Below, piece by piece: positions 45,232-53,990 of a DNA stretch of 64,000 bases. Position numbers and translations under genes: made by a program. The notes beneath the pieces were generated by a model. The model ran no database searches. It was not told where the DNA came from and worked only from the letters and a program-made list of their open reading frames with translations. This stretch comes from Paenarthrobacter nicotinovorans (GTDB lineage Bacteria > Actinomycetota > Actinomycetes > Actinomycetales > Micrococcaceae): positions 248,001 through 312,000 of the forward strand of contig NZ_CP089293.1 of the NCBI RefSeq assembly GCF_021919345.1. The letters are read 5' to 3'. Position 1 is the first letter of the stretch; the number at the start of each line of letters is the position of its first letter.

Positions 45232-45268
45232 GTCCGGCGTCGGGTGTCTAATCGTTTGATACGCAATT

Positions 45269-45304
45269 GGAAAGCAGCGCTGGAAGGTACCGGCGCTGCT
45301 TTCC
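45269..45304. terminator. Bidirectional hairpin between ku and the sugar ABC operon
   Basis: GGAAAGCAGCGC (45269-45280) and GCGCTGCTTTCC (45293-45304) pair perfectly around a 12-base loop. It lies 37 bases past the ku stop and 16 bases from the end of the convergent ABC permease gene, so it can end both transcripts. The arms start and end with short A and T runs. Confidence 0.75.
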
Positions 45305-45319
45305 TCTTGCGTGCCTGGC

Positions 45320-46156
45320 TCAGCCCTTGACTGAGCCCGCAGTGAGCCCCTGGACAATGAACTTGCTGGCGAACGCGAAAATCACCAGCGTGGGTACCAC
45401 TGTCAAAACCGCGGCAGCGGACATGGAACCCCAGTCAATGTTGAAGCTGGAGATAAAGCCGGCCAACGCCGTCGGGATGGTCTTGTTGCTGTCGCTGTTC
45501 ATGAGTGTCACGGACAGGAACAACTCGTTCCAGCAGTTGACGAAGTTGAAGACGAAACTCGCCGCAATGCCCGGAAGCATCACCGGAACGATCACCCTGA
45601 AGAGCGCGCTCAGCCTCGAACAGCCATCAATCATGGCGGCCTCTTCCAAAGCGTCGGGGACGTTCTCGAAGAAGCCGCGGAGCATGATGGTGCAGAACGG
45701 GATGCAGATGGCGATGTAGATCAGGATCAGGCCGGTCTTGGAATCCACCAGCCCGAAGTCGGTCATCATCAGGTACAGCGGGCCCAATGCAATGAACCCG
45801 GGAATCATCTGCGTGATGAGGAACGCGCCAAGCACAGCCCCTCGTCCGGAGAACTGGAACCTCGCCAGGACATACGCGGAGAGCAACGAGATGAGCGTGG
45901 CCACCGACGACGCCACCAGTGCTACCACCAGGCTGTTGAGCATGTACTGGCCAAAGTCGGACTTAGTGAAAAGACCGATGTAGTTGTCCAGCGACAGCTG
46001 CCGTGGCCAGTAATCCAAGGGCAGCGAATAGATGGCCCCCGGCTCCTTGAGGGATGTCACCACGATCCAATACAGCGGAAAGACGGTGACGATCAGGCAC
46101 AAGCCCAAAAAGACGACCTTTGAAACCCGGCCGAAGAGCGAGGGAGTGTTGATCAT
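45320..46156 (-). CDS. Carbohydrate ABC transporter permease (MalG type)
   Basis: 278 residues with six membrane helices. The EAA loop characteristic of importer permeases is DALEEAAMIDGCSRLSALFR followed by VIVPVMLPGI, the 'EAA-x(3)-G...I-x-LP' site that docks on the ATPase. The order after the MalF-type gene and the helix pattern place it in the MalG class. No ATPase is encoded in the cluster, so a shared MsiK/UgpC-like ATPase elsewhere is probable, as in other actinobacteria. Its ATG overlaps the stop of the other permease. Confidence 0.92.
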   Translation of the reverse strand: MINTPSLFGRVSKVVFLGLCLIVTVFPLYWIVVTSLKEPGAIYSLPLDYWPRQLSLDNYIGLFTKSDFGQYMLNSLVVALVASSVATLISLLSAYVLARFQFSGRGAVLGAFLITQMIPGFIALGPLYLMMTDFGLVDSKTGLILIYIAICIPFCTIMLRGFFENVPDALEEAAMIDGCSRLSALFRVIVPVMLPGIAASFVFNFVNCWNELFLSVTLMNSDSNKTIPTALAGFISSFNIDWGSMSAAAVLTVVPTLVIFAFASKFIVQGLTAGSVKG

Positions 46157-47124
46157 CGGTCTGCCTTTCGGAAACGGACAGCCATGAGGTAGAAGGCTGC
46201 AAACAGCATGAGGGTGACCATTACGATCAACCCCAGGGCGGACGCCTTTCCGTAGTCGCCCTCCTGGGTAATTTTGATCATGTACGTGGTGATGATGTGC
46301 GTCTGGTCGGCCGGTCCGCCGCCTGTCATGGCGAAGATGATGTCCGGGAAGTTGAAGATCCAGATCACCCGCAACAGGATGGTCAGCGCCAGTGTCGTCG
46401 AAATGCTTGGCAGCGTGATGCTGAAGAACGTCCGTACCTTGCCCGCACCATCCAAAGCGGCTGCCTCATACATTTCGTCGGACACCGACTGCAGCGCCGC
46501 GAGGATCATGATGGCGAAGAACGTCACGCCGTACCAGATGTTGGCAATGATGATCGCTGTCATCGCGAAGCCGGGGTCGGACAGCCACGGAATAGGCGAA
46601 CTGATGAGCCCCGCCTTCATCAGAAGGTCGTTGACCACCCCGAACTCCGCATTGAACATCCACCGGAACAGCATGCCGATGAGGAAACCCGACACCGCCC
46701 ACGGGAAGAAGATCATGGCCTGGTACGCCCCGCGCATCCGGAACCGGCGCTTCAGGAACAGTGCCACCGCGAAGCCAATGACCACCTGCGGAACCAGGGA
46801 GCCAACAACCCACACCACCGTATTGCGGACAATCGTCCCGAACTCGGGGGCATCGAACAGGCTCTGGAAGTTCCCCAAACCTACCCAGGAGGTATCGGAA
46901 AGGTCGTTCAGGTTCCAGTTCCGGAACGCCATCTGGCTGCCGGCAATCATGGGGTAGTACGTGAAGATCCCCACGAAGACCGCAGCCGGAGCCAGGAAAG
47001 CCAGCAGGGTCAGCGCTGTCCGGCCGCTGAACCGTCGCTTGGACGGGTTGCCCCTGCCCGGTTCCGACCGCGCGGCTTTCCGCCCGGAAGGGGGCGGTGC
47101 GGCCTGCTTGACGTCGAGAGTCAC
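46153..47124 (-). CDS. Carbohydrate ABC transporter permease (MalF type)
   Basis: 323 residues, GTG start, following the binding-protein gene by 6 bases. Six helices after a polar N-terminus; the ATPase-docking loop is DEMYEAAALDGAGKVRTFFS followed by ITLPSIS. Matches the MalF/LacF class of sugar permeases, but without the large periplasmic loop of E. coli MalF. Works with the next gene and the lipoprotein encoded before it. Confidence 0.92.
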   Translation of the reverse strand: MTLDVKQAAPPPSGRKAARSEPGRGNPSKRRFSGRTALTLLAFLAPAAVFVGIFTYYPMIAGSQMAFRNWNLNDLSDTSWVGLGNFQSLFDAPEFGTIVRNTVVWVVGSLVPQVVIGFAVALFLKRRFRMRGAYQAMIFFPWAVSGFLIGMLFRWMFNAEFGVVNDLLMKAGLISSPIPWLSDPGFAMTAIIIANIWYGVTFFAIMILAALQSVSDEMYEAAALDGAGKVRTFFSITLPSISTTLALTILLRVIWIFNFPDIIFAMTGGGPADQTHIITTYMIKITQEGDYGKASALGLIVMVTLMLFAAFYLMAVRFRKADR

Positions 47125-47130
47125 CGGAAG

Positions 47131-48426
47131 CTATCCCTTCATCTTTTCGGTCCAGTAACTGTCCCAACTGGACAGCAGGTCAGACGTGGACATCTGGCCC
47201 GTGAGGACCCGTTGAAGTTCACCGTCGGACTTCTTGATCCATTCAGTCCACCAGGAGACGCTGCGGGGCTGGATCGCCGAGACGTACGTATCAGGGTTCT
47301 CAGTCATCTTGACGTAGGCAGCCCATGGTCCGGTGCTGTAGAAGGTGTCCTGCGCTGCGGACTTCAGTGTGGGCACCAGGCTGTTGTCCTTGCTGAACGT
47401 AGTGGCAGCATCTCCCTGTGCCAGGTACTTGATGAGCTTGACTGCCTCGGGCTTGGACTTGGATGACTCAGCGATGCCCCAACCCGCCGAAGCCACGGGC
47501 TGGATTGCCTTGCCGCCTGGTCCTACCAGCAAGGGTGCGACGTTCCATTGGTCCTGCTTGATGGACTGTGACTCTTTGACGGTGGCAATGACTTCGGGGT
47601 CCTGGAGCAGGAAAGCCGTGGAGCCGTTGCTGAAGCCCTGCACCATTTCGGGGTAGCCCCAGGCTACCGACGACGGCGGGGAACCCTTCTTGAACAGGTC
47701 AATGTACAGATCCATGGCTTGCTGGGCCTTGGGGGAGGAGAAGATCGTCTTGCCGTTCGTCAGCTTGAAGGCGTTTTCCCGGTCGATCTCGTCTGCCACG
47801 TATGCCTCGATGATGGCGACGGCGTTGGAGTTGGCATTGGTGCCGCCACGGAAGGCGTAACCGAACTTGTTTTCGGCCGGTTTGTTGAGTGCCTCGGCCT
47901 GCTTCGCCATCTCTTCCCAACTGTTCGGAGGGCCGTCGAATCCGGCCTCCTTGACCAGGTCCGAACGGTAGAAAAGGGAAAGGCCGTAGAAACCGTACGG
48001 GATGTAGTAGGTCTTGCCGTTTTGCTTCGAGTACGTGACCGCGTTGTCTGTCAGGTTGTTCCAGCCGTCCCAGCCATCGAGGTCCTTGGTCATGTCGTAG
48101 AGCCAGTTGTTGGCGCCGAAGGAACCCACGGTGATGTCACGGGCCTCCACCACATCGATGCCTTTGCCGGACTGGAGCATCTGCTGGATTTTCTGGTCCG
48201 CCTGATCGGTGGGAGGCGAAATGAGCTCCACCTTGATGTCGGGGTTGGCCTGTTCGAAACCGGAAATGAGCTTCTTCAGGGTTTCCGTGCGGGTGGGGTT
48301 CGTCAGGCTTTCCACCATCTTCAAGGTGACCTTGCCATCGGCCGCTGACTGGCCGCCTCCACACCCGGCAAGTGCAAGAACTGCCGCCAGGCCTGCTGCC
48401 GCAGACGCCATAATTCTGGATTTCAC
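47131..48426 (-). CDS. Sugar-binding lipoprotein of an ABC importer
   Basis: 431 residues, GTG at 48426 with GGAGGACCC ahead; a longer frame to 49020 crosses the aminotransferase gene and is rejected. The signal ends LALAGCGGG, so Cys is lipidated. The mature part has the family 1 solute-binding pattern (MVESLTNPTRTETLKKLISG; IDVVEARDITVGSF; YYIPYGFYGLSLFYRSD, VASAGWGIAESSKSKPEA). It captures an oligosaccharide or glycoside outside the membrane. The sugar is not known. It sits between a class V aminotransferase gene and the two permease genes, all on one strand. Confidence 0.92.
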   Translation of the reverse strand: MKSRIMASAAAGLAAVLALAGCGGGQSAADGKVTLKMVESLTNPTRTETLKKLISGFEQANPDIKVELISPPTDQADQKIQQMLQSGKGIDVVEARDITVGSFGANNWLYDMTKDLDGWDGWNNLTDNAVTYSKQNGKTYYIPYGFYGLSLFYRSDLVKEAGFDGPPNSWEEMAKQAEALNKPAENKFGYAFRGGTNANSNAVAIIEAYVADEIDRENAFKLTNGKTIFSSPKAQQAMDLYIDLFKKGSPPSSVAWGYPEMVQGFSNGSTAFLLQDPEVIATVKESQSIKQDQWNVAPLLVGPGGKAIQPVASAGWGIAESSKSKPEAVKLIKYLAQGDAATTFSKDNSLVPTLKSAAQDTFYSTGPWAAYVKMTENPDTYVSAIQPRSVSWWTEWIKKSDGELQRVLTGQMSTSDLLSSWDSYWTEKMKG

Positions 48427-48485
48427 GTGGGTCCTCCGTTGATTGGTTAAGTGATTTGCACCGGCTGAGCGGGTGCGGGTGGGGT

Positions 48486-49700
48486 CTAGAGGGAACGGGC
48501 AAGCCGGACGAGTTCCGGGACTGCCTTTTCCGCGAATATCTCGTAGTCCTTGGGGGAGTTGTACAAATGGGCCGAAAGCCGCAGGAAACCTTGTCCGTTG
48601 AACGTGGTGATGGCAGTTTCGATGTCCAGGTGGTCTGAGATGTAGCCGCGGACCGCGTGGGAATCCTCGTGGGTAGTGGCGAGCCCCTCCGGCAGGCGGA
48701 TCAGGCGCAGGGGTCCCACCGGCATGCCGACGTCCACTGCCGGGTTCTGCCCTGTGGCACTGGCAAATGCCTCGCTGATCAGTGATTGGCCATAGTCGCA
48801 CAACTCCTTGGCGTAGCTGCGGAAAGCTGCCCAGCCGTATCGCTCCTCTATGGTGTCGAAGGCGGTCCGGGCCGCCATCCACGAGGTCACGTCCTGGGTT
48901 CCCACGTGGTCGAAGTTCTCCGGGAAGCTGTACGGGAACCCCCACGAATCGATCAACGGTTCCAGTGCCTGTGCTTCTGGTCCGCGCGCCACCAACGCTG
49001 CGGTGCCTCGTGGCGCACAAGCGAATTTGTGCAGGTTACCAACCCAAAAGCCCTCAAAATCGGGGACCGGGAACTCCAGAACTCCCGGAGCGTGGGCGGC
49101 GTCCACCAGCACAGGTACACCCAGGCGGGAAGCCGCGCGGGCGATTCCCTCAACGGGGAAGGCCCGGGCAGTTGCGGAGGTGATGTGGTCCACCACGATC
49201 AGAGCTGTCCTGGGCGTTACTTCCGCCATGACCAGGGCGCAAACTGCCTCCGCATCCGCCTCGAGGGGTATCTCTGCGATCCGGACCTGGCCGCCGCACC
49301 TGCGAGCGACCCGCTCTGCGCCCTGCAGCACCGCTCCGTAGGCGTGGTTGGTGGTCACGATTTCGGCGCCGGGAGCGAAGTCCAGTGAGTTGTAGACGGC
49401 ACTGACGCCCGCGCTGGCGTTGTGGACCAGCGCCACGTGTTGCGGATCGACCCTGAGGAACTCTGCAATCTCCCGTCGCGCCGTGGCTACCAGCTCGAAT
49501 TGGCCCATGAACCACGGACAGGGGTTCTGGTCCATAAGCTCCTTGAGCTTCAACTGATGTGCCTGGGCAGCGCGGGGAACGGACCCATATGAACCGTGGT
49601 TGAGGTGGACCTTGGACGGTGTAAGGCTCCAGTCGGCCATTGCGGGCTGGCCCTCTGGGGTCAACATCGGGCGGGGGACTGTGAGGGGTGCTGGGAACAC
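48486..49700 (-). CDS. Class V PLP aminotransferase (isopenicillin-N epimerase-like)
   Basis: 404 residues from a GTG at 49700 (AAGGA ahead). Family features are VHLNHGSYGSVPRAAQAH, NASAGVSAVYNSLDF, VDHITSATARAFPVEGI, VDAAHAPG (Asp that pairs with PLP) and GNLHKFACAPRGTA with the PLP Lys. It is closest in pattern to the isopenicillin-N-epimerase/cysteine-desulfurase-like subgroup, which includes many sugar- or amino-acid-modifying enzymes. It heads the operon of a sugar ABC importer, so it may process an amino compound taken up by that system. Substrate open. Confidence 0.85.
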   Translation of the reverse strand: MFPAPLTVPRPMLTPEGQPAMADWSLTPSKVHLNHGSYGSVPRAAQAHQLKLKELMDQNPCPWFMGQFELVATARREIAEFLRVDPQHVALVHNASAGVSAVYNSLDFAPGAEIVTTNHAYGAVLQGAERVARRCGGQVRIAEIPLEADAEAVCALVMAEVTPRTALIVVDHITSATARAFPVEGIARAASRLGVPVLVDAAHAPGVLEFPVPDFEGFWVGNLHKFACAPRGTAALVARGPEAQALEPLIDSWGFPYSFPENFDHVGTQDVTSWMAARTAFDTIEERYGWAAFRSYAKELCDYGQSLISEAFASATGQNPAVDVGMPVGPLRLIRLPEGLATTHEDSHAVRGYISDHLDIETAITTFNGQGFLRLSAHLYNSPKDYEIFAEKAVPELVRLARSL

Positions 49701-49947
49701 GGCGTCCTTCGTCGGAGGAATGGGTCAACGCTCTGTAAGTTACATCACAGCTTTGACCAAGACAACGGACAATCCAAAATAGTCATAAGATGACTCTGTC
49801 GTTTTCCGATGAGATTCCTGCCTCATCAGCCCATGTTTGGGTCTAAAGATACGATGTCTTGAACAGAAGGCATGACAATGCCCTCACTCAGCTGCCCGGA
49901 CGCCCCGGTGCGGTAGCGTGATACCGGAATCTGGAGGAGGCGACGTA

Positions 49948-50634
49948 TTGGGTGCTGTCGAAACGGCGATGCAGGGCCTGAGGAACAAAATTGCCTCGGG
50001 TGAACTCGCGGCTGGTCAGAAATGTCCTCCGGAAGCGGAGTTGGCGGCGCAGCTGGGCGTATCGCGGAGTTCCCTCAGGGAGGCAGTGAGGGCGATGTCG
50101 GCACTGGGCGTCATGGAATCCAGGCATGGCTCTGGAACGTATGTCTCGTCCCTGGAGCCCACGGTGATCCTTCAGAACTTTGCCCTGCTGGTGGACCTGT
50201 TGCCGTTGGACGGTCTGCTGGAACTCTTCGAGATCCGCCGTCTCATGGAATCCCATGCCGCTGCGGCGGCGGCTGCCAATGCCACTCCTGAAGTCCTGGC
50301 GAAGTTGACCGCGCTTGTGGAGAGCATGGAGGCCACGGTCGACCCCGGCGAATACTCCGAGCTGGATTCAGAGTTCCATGAGGAAATTTGCCGTGCGGGC
50401 GGCAACTCGACGCTGAATGCGCTGGTCAGGCTTTTCCGCTCCCGAGGCGGGCATTTCCACATTTTCGACGGCGAGGACGGCGCGGCCGTGCGCAGGGACA
50501 GCACTGCAGGCCATAGTGCGATCGTGGCTGCGATCGCCCGGCGTGATCCCACCATGGCGGCGACAGCGACGGCCGCACATATCGCCCAGACGGAGACCTG
50601 GCTCAGGAAACTAAGGCCGGAGCCCCGGCTCTGA
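49948..50634 (+). CDS. FadR/GntR-family transcriptional regulator with FCD domain
   Basis: 228 residues from the TTG at 49948, chosen because GGAGGAGG (49933-49940) stands 7 bases before it; an in-frame GTG at 49918 lacks such a site. The N-terminal winged helix is GQKCPPEAELAAQLGVSRSS (helix-turn-helix) with VMESRHGSGTYV, and the C-terminal FCD ligand domain (ELFEIRRLMESHAAAAAAAN; DSEFHEEICRAGGN, GHSAIVAAIARRD) has metal-binding His/Asp. It is divergent from the aminotransferase/ABC operon and probably represses it. The 247 bases between the two starts hold the promoters. Confidence 0.88.
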   Translation: MGAVETAMQGLRNKIASGELAAGQKCPPEAELAAQLGVSRSSLREAVRAMSALGVMESRHGSGTYVSSLEPTVILQNFALLVDLLPLDGLLELFEIRRLMESHAAAAAAANATPEVLAKLTALVESMEATVDPGEYSELDSEFHEEICRAGGNSTLNALVRLFRSRGGHFHIFDGEDGAAVRRDSTAGHSAIVAAIARRDPTMAATATAAHIAQTETWLRKLRPEPRL

Positions 50635-50677
50635 CGTTGCCATGGCCGGGGCGGGGGACGAGTTAGTGGTTCCGGGG

Positions 50678-50944
50678 TCAGTGGTTCCGCAGCATTGAAA
50701 TGAGTTCGGACTTCTTCTTGTCCGAGTAACCCTTCAGGCCGAGTTCTTTGGCGCGGGCTTTCAGTTTGTCGACGGTCCAATCGTCATAGTCCCCTGATTT
50801 GCCTCCCTTACGGCCCACGTCCTTGCGTCCCCGGGCTGCCGCTGCGTTGGAGATCCGGGCTGCTTTTTCCTTGGAGGCTCCGTCGTCGCGCAGTTCCTCG
50901 TAGAGTTCAGGGTCTTTGATGCTTGGGTTCTTCTTTTCCGGCAT
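50678..50944 (-). CDS. DUF7218-like small protein with Rho-N/SAP-type motif
   Basis: 88 residues with AAAGGAACC ahead. The first half (PSIKDPELYEELRDDGASKE and KAARISNAAAARGRK) is the pattern of a short actinobacterial family with conserved KD-x-x-x-Y-E-x-L-R-D-x-G. The second half (WTVDKLKARAKELGLKGYSD, then KKKSELISMLRNH) is a helix-extended-helix of Rho N-terminal/SAP type that can bind nucleic acid. Probably a small DNA- or RNA-binding stress protein. It belongs to a group of small genes here that often accompany stress adaptation. Confidence 0.8.
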   Translation of the reverse strand: MPEKKNPSIKDPELYEELRDDGASKEKAARISNAAAARGRKDVGRKGGKSGDYDDWTVDKLKARAKELGLKGYSDKKKSELISMLRNH

Positions 50945-51013
50945 GTTCAGGTTCCTTTCCCTGAGTTTGTGGTCATGTGATACTTCGGAGTTCGTGGCAG
51001 CTTCCAGGGCGAC

Positions 51014-51526
51014 TCACTCCTCCTTGTTGTGTCCGTTGCTGCTCATTCCCCGGCGGTAGAGCCACAGGGGCATGCCGACCACCAGCAACAGCAACGTCAG
51101 GACAATGAAGCCGCCGGCCACAATGCCTGCGGTCCTTCCAGCTGTGAAATCGAAGACCAGCGTGGCGGACCCTACGATCAGTAGTGCGACGCCTCCCAAG
51201 GCCCATTTGGTGACAATGTCGGCGCTGGAGACGAGTGTGGCCTTGAGCCCGCGGCGGAAGAGTCGCCGATGAACGCTGACCGGAATGACGATGAGCACTG
51301 TAGTGAGGGCAGCCACCATCACGTTGAACAGGTAAAGGCCGCGCTGCCAGTCGTCCAGTTCCCCGAATCGTGACTGGAACGGCAGTGTCAACAGGAAGCC
51401 ACCCAGGATCTGGACGCCCGTTTGCAATACCCGCAGCTCCTGGATGAGTTCCATCCAGTTGCGGTCCATGCGTTCTTCCGTGGACTCGTTCCTGCCGATT
51501 CTGGGAACTTGTTCCTGTTCTGCCAT
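51014..51526 (-). CDS. DUF6328-like four-helix membrane protein
   Basis: 170 residues from the ATG at 51526, 6 bases after GGAGGC; the upstream ATG at 51532 is too close to this site. A polar N-terminus with NWMELIQELRVLQTGVQILG leads into helices starting GFLLTLPFQSRF, LFNVMVAALTTVLIVIPVSV, WALGGVALLIVG and GFIVLTLLLLVVGMPLWLYR. The E-L-R-V-x-Q-T-G-x-Q-x-L-x-G-F-L-L-x-x-P-F motif is that of DUF6328, an actinobacterial membrane family of unknown function. Confidence 0.85.
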   Translation of the reverse strand: MAEQEQVPRIGRNESTEERMDRNWMELIQELRVLQTGVQILGGFLLTLPFQSRFGELDDWQRGLYLFNVMVAALTTVLIVIPVSVHRRLFRRGLKATLVSSADIVTKWALGGVALLIVGSATLVFDFTAGRTAGIVAGGFIVLTLLLLVVGMPLWLYRRGMSSNGHNKEE

Positions 51527-51641
51527 TCGCATGCCTCCGCAGCTGTGTGGTGGACGCCGGGGATGTGCCGGACTACGGTCGGACTGTCAGCATTCCTCGA
51601 ACTCTTATCGGGGCCTCAACGGATTTCCAAGGAGGAAGAAA

Positions 51642-51863
51642 ATGAGTCAGGACGAGCACCGCGTGGACCCGGACAGCGAGCCCGGCGGCTACGGTACGCC
51701 GACTCCCGAACAGGAGATGCCCGGCAGCGGCGACGGGCGCGAAACGCCGGAGCGGCCGGCTGAAGGAGTTCCCGAAGTGCCGGGTGACGAGTTCCCCACG
51801 CCCAAGGATCCGGATGCTGCGCCGCCGTCAGAGGCTACAGGGCAGGAGCCTGAGGGAGGGTAA
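51642..51863 (+). CDS. Small acidic, Pro/Gly/Glu-rich disordered protein
   Basis: 73 residues with a strong GGAGGAAG ribosome site. Composition is mostly Pro, Glu, Gly, Asp, Ser and Thr (for example MSQDEHRVDPDSEPGGYGTP), with no hydrophobic core. It cannot fold as a globular domain. Such proteins are common beside stress genes in Arthrobacter-like genomes; the role is unknown. Similar in type to the Pro-rich gene at 59672-59842. Confidence 0.6.
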   Translation: MSQDEHRVDPDSEPGGYGTPTPEQEMPGSGDGRETPERPAEGVPEVPGDEFPTPKDPDAAPPSEATGQEPEGG

Positions 51864-51945
51864 GGGCGCCTGAGGGCCGTCCCTGCGTGCAAATGATGGG
51901 CGCAGGTACAGCCCTCGTTGACCTGTCGGAAGTCCTCGGTGGTGG

Positions 51946-52116
51946 TTATACCGTATGGCCCCGGCGTCCCGACATGAAGCTCAGCAGCCACCCGATGGCC
52001 GCGATGACGAGAAGGACAACGCCTACCCACAGCAACCAGTTCAGGGCCTGCGAGAAGCCGCCCACAAGAAGAAGAACAATTGCTACTACACCAGCAATGA
52101 TCAGAAGCGTATTCAT
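51946..52116 (-). CDS. Small two-helix membrane protein (DUF6131-like)
   Basis: 56 residues from the ATG at 52116 (AAGGAATG ahead). Two hydrophobic segments, MNTLLIIAGVVAIVLLLVGG and LLWVGVVLLVIAAIGWLLSF, then a basic end GRRGHTV. Size, helix pattern and the GR-R-H tail resemble DUF6131, but the match is by eye. The stretch from 52117 to 52424 up to dps holds no gene that I can support. Confidence 0.65.
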   Translation of the reverse strand: MNTLLIIAGVVAIVLLLVGGFSQALNWLLWVGVVLLVIAAIGWLLSFMSGRRGHTV

Positions 52117-52424
52117 GGTCAGCACATTCCTTTCCGGGGAAATCATTGAATAATCGCCGATTCCCAACTATGCATTCCGGTTTTACTTCGATTTAGTTTT
52201 GCCGGTACTTGGAGGCGTTCCGCCGCCTCGAAGTGCCTTTGCCCCTGTCAGCCGGCGTTTCATCGGGTGATGAAGTTCGCCAGCTGTGAACAGTAACACT
52301 CCTCATTGTACTACTAAGCGCCCTTATGAAAGGCTTATTGCAGTCGTCACCTGATGATTGGGCAGTCGTCGCAGAAATCTTGCGGCGCGTTTTTGGCTCA
52401 CATGAAAGTCCATGAGAGGAACAC

Positions 52425-52904
52425 ATGAAAGCGTCACAGCAGCTTGCAGACAACCTTCAAATCGTCCTGACAGACCTCATCGAGCTGCAGCTCCAGGGAA
52501 AGCAGGCACACTGGAACATCGTGGGACCGAACTTCCGCGATCTTCACCTCCAGCTGGACGAACTCGTCCTGGCCACCCGCCAGTTCGCTGACGACACCGC
52601 CGAGCGCATGCGTGCCCTCCATGCCCTGCCGGACGGCCGCAGCGCGACCATCGCCAAGGGCACCCGCCTGGAGGAATTCCCGGCAGGCCTGGTCAACACC
52701 AAGAACGCCGTCAAGCTGGTTACCGACCGCGTGGAACGCGCTGTCCAGACCATGCGCGACGTCCATGACGAGGTGGACGAGGAAGATCCCACGACGGCGG
52801 ACCTGCTGCACGCGTTTATCGCCCGCCTTGAGCAACTGGTCTGGATGATCAACGCAGAGATCATGAACGCCGGCGCTGCCGTTACCGATCCGGACGAAGC
52901 CTGA
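52425..52904 (+). CDS. dps: Dps-family ferritin-like DNA protection protein
   Basis: 159 residues, GAGAGGAAC ahead. Four-helix ferritin fold with the Dps signature KQAHWNIVGPNFRDLHLQLD (H ligand of the inter-subunit iron site) and the DDTAERMRALHALPDGRSAT segment, with Asp/Glu ligands. Dps dodecamers store iron with peroxide as oxidant and shield DNA in starved cells. It lies 41 bases before the topoisomerase IB gene, so both may be stress-induced together. Confidence 0.93.
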   Translation: MKASQQLADNLQIVLTDLIELQLQGKQAHWNIVGPNFRDLHLQLDELVLATRQFADDTAERMRALHALPDGRSATIAKGTRLEEFPAGLVNTKNAVKLVTDRVERAVQTMRDVHDEVDEEDPTTADLLHAFIARLEQLVWMINAEIMNAGAAVTDPDEA

Positions 52905-52945
52905 GCATCAACCGGACCGGCTGAAGACAGAGAGACCCGCCGACC

Positions 52946-53905
52946 ATGCCGCGGCTGAAGAGAAGCGACCTTTCCAAGCCCGGCATCGTCCGCCGGAAGG
53001 TTGGTACGGGGTTCAGCTACCGCCACCCTGACGGCAGTCTGGTCAGCAAGGAGGATCGCCAGCGCATCAACGCGCTGGCGATCCCGCCTGCATGGACCGA
53101 TGTGTGGATCAGTCCCTACGAGCATGGCCACATCCTGGCCACGGGAGTGGATGCTGCCGGACGGAGCCAGTACATCTATCACCCTGGGTGGCGGGAACGT
53201 AAGGACACCGAGAAGTTCATCCGTGCAGCCAAACTTGGCCTGGTGCTGCCAACGGTCCGCCGCAACGTGACGGTCCATCTCCAGGACGCCGCGGATCCCC
53301 GGCAGCAGACGCTCGCAGCAGCTGTACGGTTCATGGACCTTGGCGCGCTGCGCGTAGGTTCCGAGGTCTACATGAAACAGAACGGTTCCTACGGACTCAC
53401 CACCCTCCGATGCCGCCACGCGCGGGTGGAGGGCCCTGACGTCTTCCTTAAGTTCCCCGGCAAGAGCGGCCAGCTCTGGGATACCTCCATCCACGATCCC
53501 GCTTTGGCGGCCTTTTTGGAGCCGCTGGCGGACCGTCCCGGCAAGGAACGGCTGCTTGCTTACCAGGCCAACGGCACCTGGGTGTCGGTGGATGCGTCCA
53601 TGATCAATGAATACCTCAGGGGCATCTCAGGGGAGGCGTACACCTCCAAGGATTTCCGGACCTGGAAAGGCACTGCGGCTGCCGCCCTCTGCCTCATCAA
53701 GTCCGGGCATAAGGGAACCCCCAGGCAAGCCATTGTGCGGGCCATCAAAGAGGCGTCCGAACTCTTGGGCAACACGCCCTCTGTGGCGCGTTCCTCCTAT
53801 GTGGATCCGCGGATTATCGAGGGCTACCTCTCGGAGGAGCTTAAAGACGTCAAGCCAACGGAAGCGTCGGTTGCCGCCTACTTGAACGGCGAAACATCGA
53901 GTTAA
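52946..53905 (+). CDS. Type IB DNA topoisomerase (poxvirus-like bacterial TopIB)
   Basis: 319 residues. N-terminal domain: GTGFSYRHPDGSLVSKEDRQ then RINALAIPPAW and HPGWRERKDTEKF. Catalytic domain: RVGSEVYMKQNGSYGLTTLR (Arg), KFPGKSGQ (Lys in the beta hairpin), SKDFRTWKGTAAAA (family 'KDFRTWxGT') and RSSYVDPRI with the nucleophile Tyr285. The enzyme relaxes supercoils by a 3'-phosphotyrosine link. Typical full length for bacterial TopIB, which is commonly an accessory enzyme in stress-tolerant actinobacteria. It follows dps closely. Confidence 0.93.
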   Translation: MPRLKRSDLSKPGIVRRKVGTGFSYRHPDGSLVSKEDRQRINALAIPPAWTDVWISPYEHGHILATGVDAAGRSQYIYHPGWRERKDTEKFIRAAKLGLVLPTVRRNVTVHLQDAADPRQQTLAAAVRFMDLGALRVGSEVYMKQNGSYGLTTLRCRHARVEGPDVFLKFPGKSGQLWDTSIHDPALAAFLEPLADRPGKERLLAYQANGTWVSVDASMINEYLRGISGEAYTSKDFRTWKGTAAAALCLIKSGHKGTPRQAIVRAIKEASELLGNTPSVARSSYVDPRIIEGYLSEELKDVKPTEASVAAYLNGETSS

Positions 53906-53990
53906 ACCGTGCCTCTCGAGAAGGCCTGTCGTTTTTATGAGTACACTCGTACTAATAAAAATTGATGGACGTGGCGTCTGGGGGCCGTAA

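Noticed and set aside
47131..49020. Longer start for the sugar-binding lipoprotein gene
   Set aside because: The extension runs through the aminotransferase gene; the GTG at 48426 has a ribosome site and begins a lipoprotein signal.
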